Program-made: the position numbers and the translations under genes
Source of the DNA: Larimichthys crocea
Taxonomy: Eukaryota > Chordata > Actinopteri > Sciaenidae
Direction of reading: 5' to 3'
Assembly: GCF_000972845.2 (NCBI RefSeq)
Contig: NC_040032.1
Location: 16,581,358-16,645,357 of the forward strand
Length of the DNA: 64,000 bases
Shown: in pieces, positions 34,270 to 46,224 of the stretch
How positions within the stretch are numbered: the stretch's first letter is position 1
How the letters are laid out: each line of letters begins with the position of its first letter
The notes under the pieces: model-generated
The model's database searches: none
What the model was told of the DNA's origin: nothing
The model's input: only the letters and a program-made list of their open reading frames with translations

Positions 34270-34450
34270 TTGCTAGAACTTGCCCGAGGTTTCTGCCTGT
34301 TCAAAGGAAGTTTTTCCTCACCAGCGTCGCCAAGTGCTTGCTCATGGTGGAATTGCTGGGTCTCTGTAAATAATATTATAAAGAGTAGGGTCTAGACCTG
34401 CTCTGTATGGAAAGTGTCAGGAGATAACTTTTTTTTATGATTTGACACAA
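34270..34450 (+). repeat. Teleost interspersed repeat (CTTGCTCATGG..GGGTCTCTGTAAAT type)
   Basis: The segments GAGGTTTCTGCCTGTTCAAA, GTTTTTCCTCACCAGCGTCG, CAAGTGCTTGCTCATGG, TTGCTGGGTCTCTGTAAAT, GGTCTAGACCTGCTCTGTAT and GTGTCAGGAGATAAC match a high-copy acanthopterygian repeat that normally ends GATTTGGCGCTATATAAATAAAATTGA. Here the end has decayed to GATTTGACACAATG. It abuts the LINE fragment, so the two may form one composite insertion. Confidence 0.75.
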
Positions 34451-37400
34451 TGTGACACAATGACAATCCAAAATAGGCATATTCTTAATTAAGTGGTCCC
34501 CAATAATTGTTCTCGATATAATACTTCATTGCTTTTCTCTGGGTTCATGGAAACTACTCATGATTTACGGGAACTCTGTTTGATGCCAGACCCCCAGACT
34601 AGCCCCCTTAAAGACGTCTATGCCTGCGTTGGGTCCCCCTCCCGTGCTTGATTGACAATGTCTGTTTGATTAGCCACTCTCATCGGCCCTGTCATGTATT
34701 GAAAACAGCACAGCGTGGTGACTGTCAGTCACTTTTAAGCGAGAGTAAAATATGGCCATGAAAAAGTAGCTGTTCCTTTTAGGGCCTGACAAACAATATT
34801 TATTCCATGATGGGAAAAAGTGAATAAATGTAATGTTGACAGTAGATACACTAGACTTCATGGAGCTATTTCAACCCAATTTAACCTCTGATGACAACAA
34901 ATGAGATTCAGTACATGTTCGCGTCAGCGCTTTGGATGTTATTTTTGTAGCCACTGTATTGTATACAGATTACAGTAAATGTAAGACATCAGGAGTAAAA
35001 ACAAGACTCTTGACTTACTTAGAAATACTGCTGGAGATGTGCAGACGTGCAAAAGCACAATGCACCAATTTTATTTCCTGGAAATGAGATAAAATCATGA
35101 CAATAATAAACAAAGTAGTCAAGATGATCCAGTTGTGTGAGCATAAATTTGTAACGTCTTTAGTCCGAATGTGACCCATTTAAAACCTTGGAGGAAATCT
35201 TGCCCACATGCTGTGAAGCAACAGGCAGCTGGTCAAAGGCTGGTTCTGACACAATGCATTCTGCTTTGACTGTTTGTGAAAATAAAGCTTTATGGAAATA
35301 CACAGAAAATGAAACACCCCCACCCCACCCCCCATGACCTAAATCTAAACTCCATGGCTTCAAATAACAGAAGAAACACCGAATGACAACATCTTATTTT
35401 CTCACCGCGTAGAGTCAACACTAATACTTCCACATAGTCCGTGTGTGTGTGTGCTGAAGCAGGAATCACGCAGTGGAGTGCAATAAACAGCACCTTTGGC
35501 CTGGACAACGGACAAAAGGACAGGAAGTTCGCTTGCTTTCTCTCTCTCTCTCTCTCTTTTTTTGTGGAATATTGTTTTCCTAACTCGGGAAGAGGGAGGC
35601 AGCTGAGAAAGCAAGGACAGTGCATTTCTTGTAGGCTCCAGGGGTGGGGCTAGGGGCCTTGAGGATGAAACAGGGAGCGGATGGAGGGGGTGGAGAGTGG
35701 GGGAGTAAATGCCAGCGCCCTGCCGTGCAACAGGCACGGAGGCCTTTTGACTCTGTTGCCATGCTACTGGCTTTTGGTCGCAGGTATCCTCTCCCTCAGG
35801 CTCACAGATGGAGGTGGGGGGGGTTCTCGTGACAAGGAGAGGAAGGACGGGCGGAGAGAAGAAGAGGGGCAAAGTTCTTTCACCACAGCTTTAAAGGTGA
35901 GGTGGAGGAGGGAGGGAGAAGTACAGCAGGTGGTGGTCAGAGCTGTACCTGTCTCTCCATCTTGCGCCTGAAGTGATAACAAGATTGAAGCGATTGAAAC
36001 CACGTACGGCACTCTCCCCAGAGTGCCTTTTCCTGCTTGAAGGCACAAGTGTTGATGGAGGAGGGTGGCTCGAATCTATCAGTGTCATATTTATATTAAG
36101 CGGGGATTAGATGTAAATAAGATTGTGTCGTTTAAACAGACCTCTTTCAGAAAACAAAAATGCAGATTGTTGCTTTTTTCCCCCCCCACCATTAATGTAA
36201 GCTTGAATAATGGAGCCTGATGTCTGAAAGGACTCACATCTGGAAGTCATGGGAGAGTGTGGTGAAAAGAGCTGGAGGGACAGTGAGGAGGCACCTGGGA
36301 GTAGTTGTTGACTGATTTATGAAGGCACATGTGGAAACAGTGACAGGGATGGCAGAGATCGGGCTTGTGTAGTTTAGTCTGCCTTCAATGTGACCACTTT
36401 CCTTTACTGGAAGTAGTTATTAAAACCCTTAATAAAAATGGATCCCACAGTTTTTGTGCGGTAGTAAACTTTAGTCACTCCTTCCTTTTTTTCAGCACCG
36501 AGATGGATCTTTAAATGTGCCGTTTTAATGTATCGACCTGCCTTCGTCACTAAAGGTCAGCTGGCAGGGGAACGGTCGCATGTTGAAAATGTTTAAGCTG
36601 CAAATGGTTTATTTACACGCAGCAAATGTTGTAGCTGAATATTAATGTCAACTGAGCAAATATGTTATTTGCCCTCAGCTACCACACCCTCTGAAAAATG
36701 GGCACGCACACCTCCAACACTCGCCCGGGAAAACAAATCCGAATTTAGGCTTGAGTTGTTCGGTAAAGACCGGTATTTACTGCTTCAGAGTGTAGGTCAC
36801 CCCTGCACTAAATGAGTACAAGACCACCCCCTTTTGTTTTTCCACTATGAATTTGTCCATCAGTGGAGGCAAATGACAAAATATTTGGAGTGAATTTCAC
36901 CCGAGCAATGAAGAAAAAAAGAAGAAAGAGAAGGCCCCGAGGGAGGGCGGTTACACATCTGACTCCAATTCCACTCTTGTCAGGTAGACACAAAGCTGAG
37001 GGGCACGCACGGCGACAGAAACAAAGACAGAAAAAAACAGAAATGGAGAAAGAAGCAAACAAACAAACAAATAAAAAGCAAGAAAAGGAGATAAAGACGT
37101 GTCGTTTGGTAGTTTTCTGCAAATGATTGTTTCATGCACAGCTCAATACCAGATTGTCAACGAAGCCTTTTTAATTCAGAATTATTCAGAATATACTGTT
37201 AACACTCAGTGTTATGTTGCCCTCAGATGACCGATATCCTCCGTGCAGTCATATTGGACTTTTCTGTGTGTGTGTGTTAATAAAGAGAAGGCTTGTTCAG
37301 TCCATTTTAGGAGCCAAAACAAGCAGCGGGAATTAACCTTGACCATGTATTTATATCCTTAACCTTTGACCTTCTTTTTTTTCCCTTACAAAAGTGTTGG

Positions 37401-38566
37401 AACAGGGCAAATAAAAGAAAAACAGTCTTTGCCCTTTTGTGTGTTTGTGTTCTGCAGCTTTGATTATACGCTCATGTGTGAGTTTTGAATTATATTCATG
37501 TATGATGCATGTGGGTGGGGGGGGCATACAGAGCAGAGGTTATGGAGCGTTTCCTCTCAGGTCTATTTGAGAGAATAATGTCGACTGCTGATATTGGGGC
37601 TTTGATCCGTAACCTATTGTGAGTGTAAAATCAGAAGTGCTAGGCATTTTCTTTGATAATGCTGCGGTAAATAAATTCCACATCTCAGTCGCTTATCATA
37701 TTGCATGTAGGTATGGACCTTAAAGGTGCTGGCTCAGACTTGGACTGCAGGTGATTCTAAACGGCTCCAGGTAAAGGTTTTTCACAGCGGATTATTGCTA
37801 TGCACTGTGAACCAGATTCTGTTGGATTTTAGCCTATCCTTTATTTATAAATGATAATACACCACCTAGAACTGTTGCCTTGATTTTTTTGTTGTTGCTG
37901 ATGATAGGCTGTTGGTATTATTGGGGTGATAAGTCGAAGTTAAGCAAGCCAGAGTGCATCTGCACTTAGTGTTTTTACCTCATATTATCCGTGGGACTAA
38001 GCTGAGGAGCTCTGGGAGTATTTAGTGCTCTGCTGTGTGCTTGTAGGAATTATTACAGAGGTTCTGTGTTCTGCATTTCTCCCCCCCGTTAAGAGAGAAA
38101 GCGACCAGGGGGGGGGGTGGGTGAGAACGAAGAGGGAAAAAAAAAAAGGGCGAGAGGTAGAGGGAGTCCTGTGTTGTTGGCAACCACGGGGGCTATATCT
38201 GGGGCTGGTCTACAGAGACGGGCACGCTTTGTCTCCAGCGTCATTTGCAGCTTAAACAAACAGGTGTGATGCAAGAGCCTCTCAAACAAACACGCCGCCG
38301 CTCGCTCTTCAAAGTCGAGACAGGAAGAGGAGAGAGACGGAGCGAGAGGGGAGAGTGAGGAAATAATGGGGGAGGCATGGGCAGTCAAGGGGAGAGAAGC
38401 GCGTACGTAGAAGATGGGAGTTGAGTGGAAATAAAGGTGTTCTTTTTATGCCGGATTTAAGTTTAAATCCGTGAGTTTTCTTAAACTTCCCCTCATATTT
38501 TGTAGGTGTTAGCCCTGCATTTTCTTCATTTTAGCTTTCACACTTTGGAAAATAAATTGGTCCTTG

Positions 38567-38570
<4 letters not shown>

Positions 38571-38610
<40 letters not shown>
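38571..38610. repeat. (CT)20 microsatellite
   Basis: Uninterrupted CT run, followed 80 bp later by a much longer interrupted CT tract. Confidence 0.97.
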
Positions 38611-38612
<2 letters not shown>

Positions 38613-38689
38613 ACCTTCACTAAAAATGTCTGTTTTCACTTTCACTCTAGTGCTGACAGCCTCTTACCTTCTCTACTGCTTCATCACAC

Positions 38690-38810
38690 ACTCTCTCTCT
38701 CTCCCTCTCCCTCTCTCTCTTTCTCTCTCTCTCCCTCTCTCTCTCCCTCTCTCTCTCCCTCTCCCTCTCCCTCCCTCTCTTTCTCTCTCTCTCCCTCTCT
38801 CTCTCTCTCT
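38690..38810. repeat. Long (CT)n/(CCCTCT)n polypyrimidine tract
   Basis: About 120 bp of pure pyrimidine on the plus strand, made of CTCT and CCCTCT units. It is a mirror-repeat type sequence that can form triplex (H-DNA). It gives rise to artefactual Ser/Leu-rich and Arg/Glu-rich frames. Confidence 0.97.
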
Positions 38811-41800
38811 GTGGCATTGTCACTTGAATCAGAAGTTGAGTGCTGGCTAAGTGAAGGGGTACACAGCGAGTCTGATCTAGACAGGCCTGAGTGGTGCTGT
38901 GCACTGCTTTGCTGCCTTTTCTCCACAGAGCCTTGATTCAGCCCCCACTGATAGGGGACCCAGGCATTACTCATTACCCCCCACCCTCCCCATCCGCTTG
39001 CCTGATGAGCAGCATCTCTAATCCCTGCCGATGTTAACCCTTGTAGCTTCTGTTCTTCACTGTCATCTCCGTTCAGCGGACAGAGCGTTCACTCATATAT
39101 TTTGTTGCATTTTAATGATGCCCTGTTGTCCCTCGCTTTCCAGCTCCAGTTCGGTCATAAAAACTCAAACTCAACTCTTAGCCGCTCTCTTTTTATATTT
39201 ATTTTTATTTTTACATGCCCAGCAGGCCTTGTTGCTCTTCCTCCCTTGTTATTCATGTTTAGAAAACAAAGGAAAAATGTCTCCGATCTCAGGAAATTAT
39301 GTCAGACGTCACATGTTTAATTATAATGCACAAAAGCTGTTGCATCAACACACATAAAAATGTTTAAAAGGAATACACAGCAAGTGCATTTCTTATTTTC
39401 TTGTGATTATCTCTTGAGATAACCTGTATATTGCCAAGAAATTCCTTAATACTACACTCTTTTGCCCCCCGATGTGATGCTACAGGGCTGCATGATGAGA
39501 CCCACTCTTTGCAAGCCAAGCCGGGATCACAGAGGATGGTGTCCAGCTTTAAGCAGAGGGGACATTAATGGGCTGTATGGGTGTGGAATTCAGATTCAGG
39601 GATGAGTGCCACATAAGTTAAGCAGCAAAGACAATCTGGAACTTGATGTAGGACCCAGTGTCAGCTCAGCCCTTCAATTATCCTCATTATTACACAATGT
39701 CCTCATTTTGTAGACACACTCACCTGCAGTGATATATCACAGACACAAGATTAGACTAGGCTATGAAGAGATGGTGTGTTATACAACCCCCAAACATTAC
39801 TCATCCCGGCCATAAGACAGAGACAAAATAGTAGGCAATAAAACAACAAGCGTACATCACGGGGCCTAATTGATGCTCTAATGCAAAAGCATCATCCAAG
39901 CAGACAGATGGAGAGAGGGTACAGGTTCTCCTTTTCACACATCCTAAGCTCTTAGGCTCAGCAGAGGTTATTTTAGTGGAGGTATATGAGATATAATGAT
40001 ACGTCAGTGAGATCTGCTGGGACAAGAGGAGCAGGTAGTGCAGTAGAGCAGAGGGCTGATTTATGGGCAGGATAAATGATGCGGTGGGTGTCTGCCTATG
40101 TAATAGCACTGTGCTCTGCACACCGCACTTTCACTCAGCTGTAGTTTATAGTGTGATGTGTGATGGGGATAAATGTCAGCTCGGCTTATCTAGGAAGATC
40201 TGATATGACTTTAAACTGGCTCCTCTCAAACACTTTGACATGCGTTGAAAGAAAAAAAACGTTAATGGCACATTGACAAAATGGGAACCCGAGATATTTT
40301 AAAAAAAAAAGAAGAAATTGTGCCGTATTGATGCTCAAGTGCGTAACCGCACAACAAGGATTCATCGTTGGCTATGTTTAACTCGCCATTAGGGAGTCTG
40401 AGTTAGCCTCGTGATATTCTCTGAGCAATATTTCTCTTTTTGATATTCACAAGATTAAACAAACAACACCAGATGCTGCCACTCCTTATTAATAGTTCAA
40501 GCAATTATTGTTTGAAAGCTGCGGGTATTCTCTTTCAGTCTGGCTGTTCAAAATAAAAAAAAATAAAAAATGTACCCACCACGGTGGTGGAGCCAAAGGA
40601 GCTTATTTGCTTCTGTATCTATGGGGCAACACTGAAACAGAGAGGGGGGGGGGGTTGGAAAGTGGAATCCTGTTGCTCGCTCTGAGCGTGATATTAGTGG
40701 AGTGCACATTATTCCCATGCTCCTTGTGTGCAGAGCTTCGCACTTCACCTCGGGCAGGTATAGTCTTACTGTATATACACAACACTGCTATGCTGGGATG
40801 CTTGGCAGCATATTAGCCACAGTATGAAGTGAAAACAGACTGTGTTATGTGAAGCTGGGTAGCTGGGTTTTCCTAACAGTGGCTGATCAGAGGGGGGCAG
40901 GTAAGAGCGGGGCACACTGTGTTCATGTACTGCGATGTGTTTATCACGTGCTTAACGGCATGCATTGATAGCCTATATAGTTTAAGGACGTTATTGCGAC
41001 GGCAGCTGGAGACACGAAACTATTTGTGTGCGGAGTGCAGATATTGCAACTGTGGTTTTGAATAGTGTTTTCGACAGCATCTAGGGGAAAGGGTTTGTGG
41101 TTTTCCCCGGGGGGATGTGAGGATAAGCAGGTGTGACAATGGGGATTGTCGTTTTTTTCCCCCCCTGTCCCAAGCCCTCGCACCTCAAACCGTGCACACA
41201 GCCCTGCTGCTAACAATCGGCAAACAATAGAGTATGGATTTATTCTCATACCAGTTCTTATGTTACCTAGAATAGAGTAAAGAATTACTCAAAGGTAAGC
41301 TGCTCTGTCGCTAACACACACCCCCTTCTATCTGTAGCCTGCGGGGAGGATGAACCGCCTGTTTATCGTATAATCCACTCCTCTCTCGTTGTTTGTACGG
41401 TAATATTGTAAATTAAAATCAGTGGGTGCCAAACACTGCAGATGACCTGGTAGGGTTTGCCTTCCTTGCAGTTTTTCGCTCGCTAATTTCTAGGCCTTGG
41501 CCTCCCTCACGCGCCCTGGTAATGAGAAAATGTGCTGTTGTCTTTGTTTACTGAGCCAGTCTGTCTGGCTGCAGCTCTTCACATTGTTTGAATATAAACA
41601 GGAGCTAAATTAATAGCTCACTTGGAGTGTTTCTGCTAAGTTACACGAGCCACACAAGCGTGTACGGCGACCTAGTGCACAACATACATATAGTTAGTAC
41701 ACCAAACATTATCTGATTGCTGGAGAGGACACGCAAAATGTTAATTTCTGTAATCAGACAGGACAGATGCAGAATTCTAGATGATTCCTACAGTGTAATA

Positions 41801-43429
41801 AGTGAGATAATCGGGGTAATGTTTGCTTCTTTTTTACTGTGTTTGATAGTCAATACTACTAATACCTACTTGTGGTTAAGATGGAGAAATGGATTTAAGA
41901 TCAAATGTGTTTGATGACAGTTTGAAGACCAACTTGAAATGATCCGTCCTCTATGCTCATTGATGTTTTATACACACACACGAGCCACAAATTGACTCAT
42001 CTCACGCCAAATAGACGACACGGCCGTGACGACGCGTCGAGCCTGGGCCTTTTTAAGAAACGGCTGACTTGGGATTTAAAATCTTTAATAATTTTTGCAA
42101 CTTATTTTTGTATGGAGATGCCTCATTTTGAATATGGTTGACTTATTGGAGAGGAAATTTGCTTGTCAAGATGATATCAGTTTTCTTTTAATATACATCC
42201 ACAGCTGTTTCTCCAGGAAATTGCTATTTTATTTATTTATTATTTATTTCTTGGTTTATTAGATTTAATAGACTTTGAGAATGAAAAGCCTTTCATAGCA
42301 CATGACAGACTTTTGCAGAGTTCCCTTCTCTCTATTATACGCACACTAGAGACGAGGTATAGATAATGGTTAAAAATGAGATTTCCAGCCTCCGAGGCCT
42401 TGACTGGCCTGCGACTTAATTGTGAGGCAAAAAAAAAAACTACTAAGATAAAGGGATGCCAACTTTTGGCACTAATACTCACATGTGCAGAGCCAGCAAA
42501 TCCTGAAAGTCTGATCTCAAAATGTAATCAGTATGGCACAAAAAGGCCTCAAATCCTGGCTTAAAGTTTTGTTTTTAAGAACAGGTTTAAGACCCGAAGA
42601 AGCGTTTTATATCTTATCTGCTCAAAACCTAGAGTAAAAGAGAACTAACCTTTTTGAAGCAACATCCAAGGCAAATTTTGCTTCATGGTGAGAGAGATGG
42701 ATACATTTCTGGTTGTAAATTTGCCATTAATTCAATATAATGTGTTGTTTGTTCCACATTTGACTATTTACATCCCCTAAGCTTCATTTCACGATTGTAA
42801 CATCAATCTGATGAGCACCACAAGGAGGAGTCACGACGTAGCGATGCTGCAAGTTGAAATAGTAGGAGGCTCAGTGTGTGTGTGTGTGTGTGGGGGGGAT
42901 CCATTATGAGTGCCCTTACTTTGATAAAAATATTGATACTTGGTGGAAGTGCATCGATAACAGCGTTCAAGAGGAAATGTTGTGATATTGTAATATAACA
43001 CCATATTGATTTTTTTTTTTTATACCAAACCTGTTTAACGCACTAATTTCGAAGTAGAATGAGAAAGTTAATGAATGGTCCAACAGTACTCAAAAGCCCA
43101 TTTTACCGATATTCAATCTGGTTCTTATCATTTAAATCCGATATAAAAACTTCCACTGTGGTGAGTACCTCCGGCGTGACTCAGCCTTTGTTTTGTTATA
43201 TGTTGTGTATGGAGAACAATTCATGTGTCATACTGCTGATAATAACCGAGTTAGGAGTTAGGCAGCAGCTCTTTCACGTTCCTTCAAATTCCCGTGTGTT
43301 ATTATTACCAAACTTTCCGTAATATATTAAATGTATTAGGACTTAAAAAAAAAAAAAGTAAATACATTTCAAACCCTTAATGTATCAAACGCAAAAGAGT
43401 GCATATTCATCTGCATGCATGTCAAAATA

Positions 43430-43595
43430 TGTGCTCAGGGCAGGCGGTAATGAGTGTTTGGGTGACGTTTGAGTATGAGTGAGGGTGAATGTAAATTGCT
43501 TTTTTATTGTGTTATCTGCAGTGTCCTGTTTTTATCACACACGGTGGGCAGAATTTCCCTTAAGGGATAATAAAATTGCCTTGTACTTGCTTAGA
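43430..43595 (+). repeat. Teleost retroelement-like 3' tail
   Basis: A GAGTGAGGGTGAATGTAAATTG stretch is followed at about 43550 by GCAGAATTTCCCTTAAGGGATAATAAAATT. This is the typical teleost tail also seen in minus orientation at 1496-1545. Family not assigned. Confidence 0.5.
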
Positions 43596-44154
43596 ACTTC
43601 CCTCTCTTCTTATTATCCATGATAAATGTGCAACACTTTGTCCAATTTTATTTCTCCATATGAATATAATCTTTTGTTTGTTTGCAAAAAAATAAAAATA
43701 AAAAGTTCCAAAATGACAACAAAGCTAGTGACTTTAGCGCCGTGAACCAAATACTCTCTCACTTCTGTGTCATCAGCAGAATCATCCAAGGAGTATATTT
43801 ATCAAGTTTGATTTGTTGAGCTCCCAAGATTCACCTGTTTTTTCCCATTCGCCGAGGTAAAATCTCAGCATCCAAGCGATGCCGGATGATGATGTGATAC
43901 CCATTAATACCACAGAGAACAGACTTTATGGCTCAGTTTCCTGCTTCACTGCTCAGGACTTATTTTATATTGACACAGACAATATCAGCAAAACAATAAT
44001 AATTTTGTGACCCAACGTTTTGAACGTGGTACATCTTTATGGAGCTCCGTCGTTTGATATTTCAACATATTTCTTCGGTCTTTTATAAAAACAGCCTCTC
44101 AACCTGCCCATCTCAATCTGGTCTTTTCCGTACCAGAGTCTCTTTCCATGTCAT

Positions 44155-44325
44155 TAGTTGATTCATTTACATGACAGATGCCCTCATGCATGCTGTAGAG
44201 AGCCTTAGGGGTGCACTGCAGCTGAACACCACCTGCGGTGTGAGTTTGTTATTTGAACCCGCGGTCTAGAGTTCCCTTTCTGCCCTTCTCATGAGCACTC
44301 ACTGCTGACCCCGAGTAGTACAGTT
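44155..44325 (+). repeat. Possible tRNA-derived SINE remnant
   Basis: TTCATTTACATGACAGATGCCC resembles the TCATTTAGCAGACGCT.. start of a common teleost SINE-type repeat. Downstream, TATTTGAACCCGCGGTC resembles a decayed B-box region (GAATCGAACCCGCGACC), and CTCACTGCTGACC a decayed end. The similarity is patchy, so this is only a suggestion. Confidence 0.35.
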
Positions 44326-45294
44326 AAATTCTCACACTTGGCTCCTTTTACTTTTTTTTTTCCAAAAGCGCCTGTTCATACATGATTACATGTGCGCACG
44401 TGTGGGTTTGTTAAATGTTATCTGAGGTCATACTTAAAACAAGCTTGTTCACGGTTTTTTTTTTTTTTAATTCAGCATGTTTTTCAGAAGTCATAGTCCA
44501 AACGGCTAACACTTCACTGCTGATTGGGTTTTTTTTGGAAAAGAAAAATTTTCAATCATGTATAGGCATGGTTTTCTTCCTTGATGGCGGGAGGGATATA
44601 AATAAGATTGATGCAGATTTCTTGTACTGCAAACATATAATCTGCCTGCATGATTATTGCGAAAGGTATTTCTTGACTGCAGCGAACTTAGAAATTCCAG
44701 TCGCGTAGCGAAAGCAGGACTTAAGGGGCTCTAATGAGTGGTTGGTTGGACGTGTTACAGATTACTCTGGAAATGTGATCTCTTTGATTGCACAGTTCTC
44801 AACTCTGAAAAGAAGTTTATGCACTTTGAGTTTCTTGAGTAGTTTGTATAGTAATGATTATGGCCGATGAATGACATTTATATGCAATGCAGAGGTTGAT
44901 GTGCCACTTACAAGCTACATTGCTAGCAGTGGAAAAATAACCAATCAAGAGCTTTGAAGGAAGCGAGTATGGATGGTGTGATGATTTTATATTGGAACTC
45001 TCGTTCTATGATCGCAAGGCTCCATAAAAGGCTTAGAAATTTGAACAAAACCTCAAAAATGTCTAAATTGTTTACTTTATTATGTAATAGCATCCACATT
45101 TTGTATTGATCTGCTGCATTTTGTAATAAACGTCCTTAACACAATATGTAAAAAGTTATTATAAAATGTAGGAGTTTCCCTTTTTTAAAAGAAATGTAAT
45201 AATAAAGTGCATTATGTAAAAACCAACCAAAATGTCTGTGTTCATTCATAGGAGTTGTTATAACATTATTAACAATAGACTAATATAGAATAGT

Positions 45295-45375
45295 TTATAT
45301 AGAACACCTTTACTGTCATTGTCATCTTTGACAACGAACTTTGTTGTGCAACTCTTGAAAATAGAAAACTAAAAG
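45295..45375 (+). repeat. Possible teleost repeat tail (TTTACTGTCATTGT..ACAACGAA type)
   Basis: CACCTTTACTGTCATTGTCAT and GACAACGAACTTTGTTGTGCAA resemble the TTTATTGTCATTGTACA..ACAACGAAATTT motif that ends several teleost repeats. Short and diverged. Confidence 0.4.
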
Positions 45376-46125
45376 GGGATTAAAAAAAAGCAGTAATAAA
45401 ATCAGTAATAAAAAATTGCCTGTATGGCTGTAATAAAAACGTCAGTAATAAACTGAGTCACTATGACTTCAGCATAACAGAAAGTGACGTTTTCTTTTCT
45501 TCATTTCTGATGTAAAGTTGGCCTCGGCCTCAAATGGCCGTTCAAGGAACTCCAGTTTTTGGCACTTCCACAGAGGCTCGGAGAGTGCCGCTCGGTTCCA
45601 ACAGGCTGCAGTGATCCAGCTTTGCAGGCGTATGGAGTTAAAGCCCAGTAACAACAGTACATACAGCAGTGTGAGGTAGACCGTGGTAACCAACGCAGGG
45701 AAGAGGAAAGGGCCGACCATGTGCCCTGTTTCCAAACGGCCATCCTTGGCCATGCTTTGTCACTGTCGCTAAGGCAAAACTTTTAAAAGTGCAACCACCT
45801 AAGAGGTGAATGGACTGATGAAGCATGCATGTGCAATGTTTTGACTAAACACACCCTGTATATACCATTTTTCTAAAGGTGTGTGTGAATATATGTAATG
45901 AAGTATATTATGATGTCCCGATTAGGCATGGTGCATGGTCAAGACGTTTTTTTTATCACATTGGCATGAGTTATTATTGCAAGCAGACCAGACATTTTTC
46001 ATTTAAAATAGACATTTAATCACTTCAGTCACAGGGGGATTTAAGCAGCTGTTAACATTCTCCAAGGCTCTTTCTCTTCTACATGCAACCATGCATAGTG
46101 GTCTGTAAACTGGTGCCGTGTGAAG

Positions 46126-46224
46126 CAGATGTTTCGTAGGAGATACATCTATTACAAACCCTCAGCTGATCACTGCATGATCAGCTGAGGGTTTGTAATA
46201 GATGTATCTCCTACAAAACATCTG
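46126..46224. repeat. Near-perfect 47-bp-stem inverted repeat (hairpin)
   Basis: The left arm 46126-46172 and right arm 46178-46224 are reverse complements over 47 bases with one mismatch (46135 C against 46215 A), separated by a 5-base loop CTGCA. Read as minus-strand RNA the mismatch becomes a G-U pair; read as plus-strand RNA it is a C-A mismatch. A T-run interrupted by one G follows at 46225-46243. No target-site duplication is obvious at the ends. It may be a foldback/MITE core, a hairpin RNA source or a recent inverted duplication. Confidence 0.95.

Noticed and set aside
38647..38974. Arg/Glu-rich minus-strand frames as RS-like proteins
   Set aside because: They are direct translations of the (CT)n tract.
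46126..46224. Calling the hairpin a microRNA gene
   Set aside because: The stem is longer and more perfect than typical pre-miRNAs, the loop is only 5 bases and I do not recognise a mature miRNA sequence.
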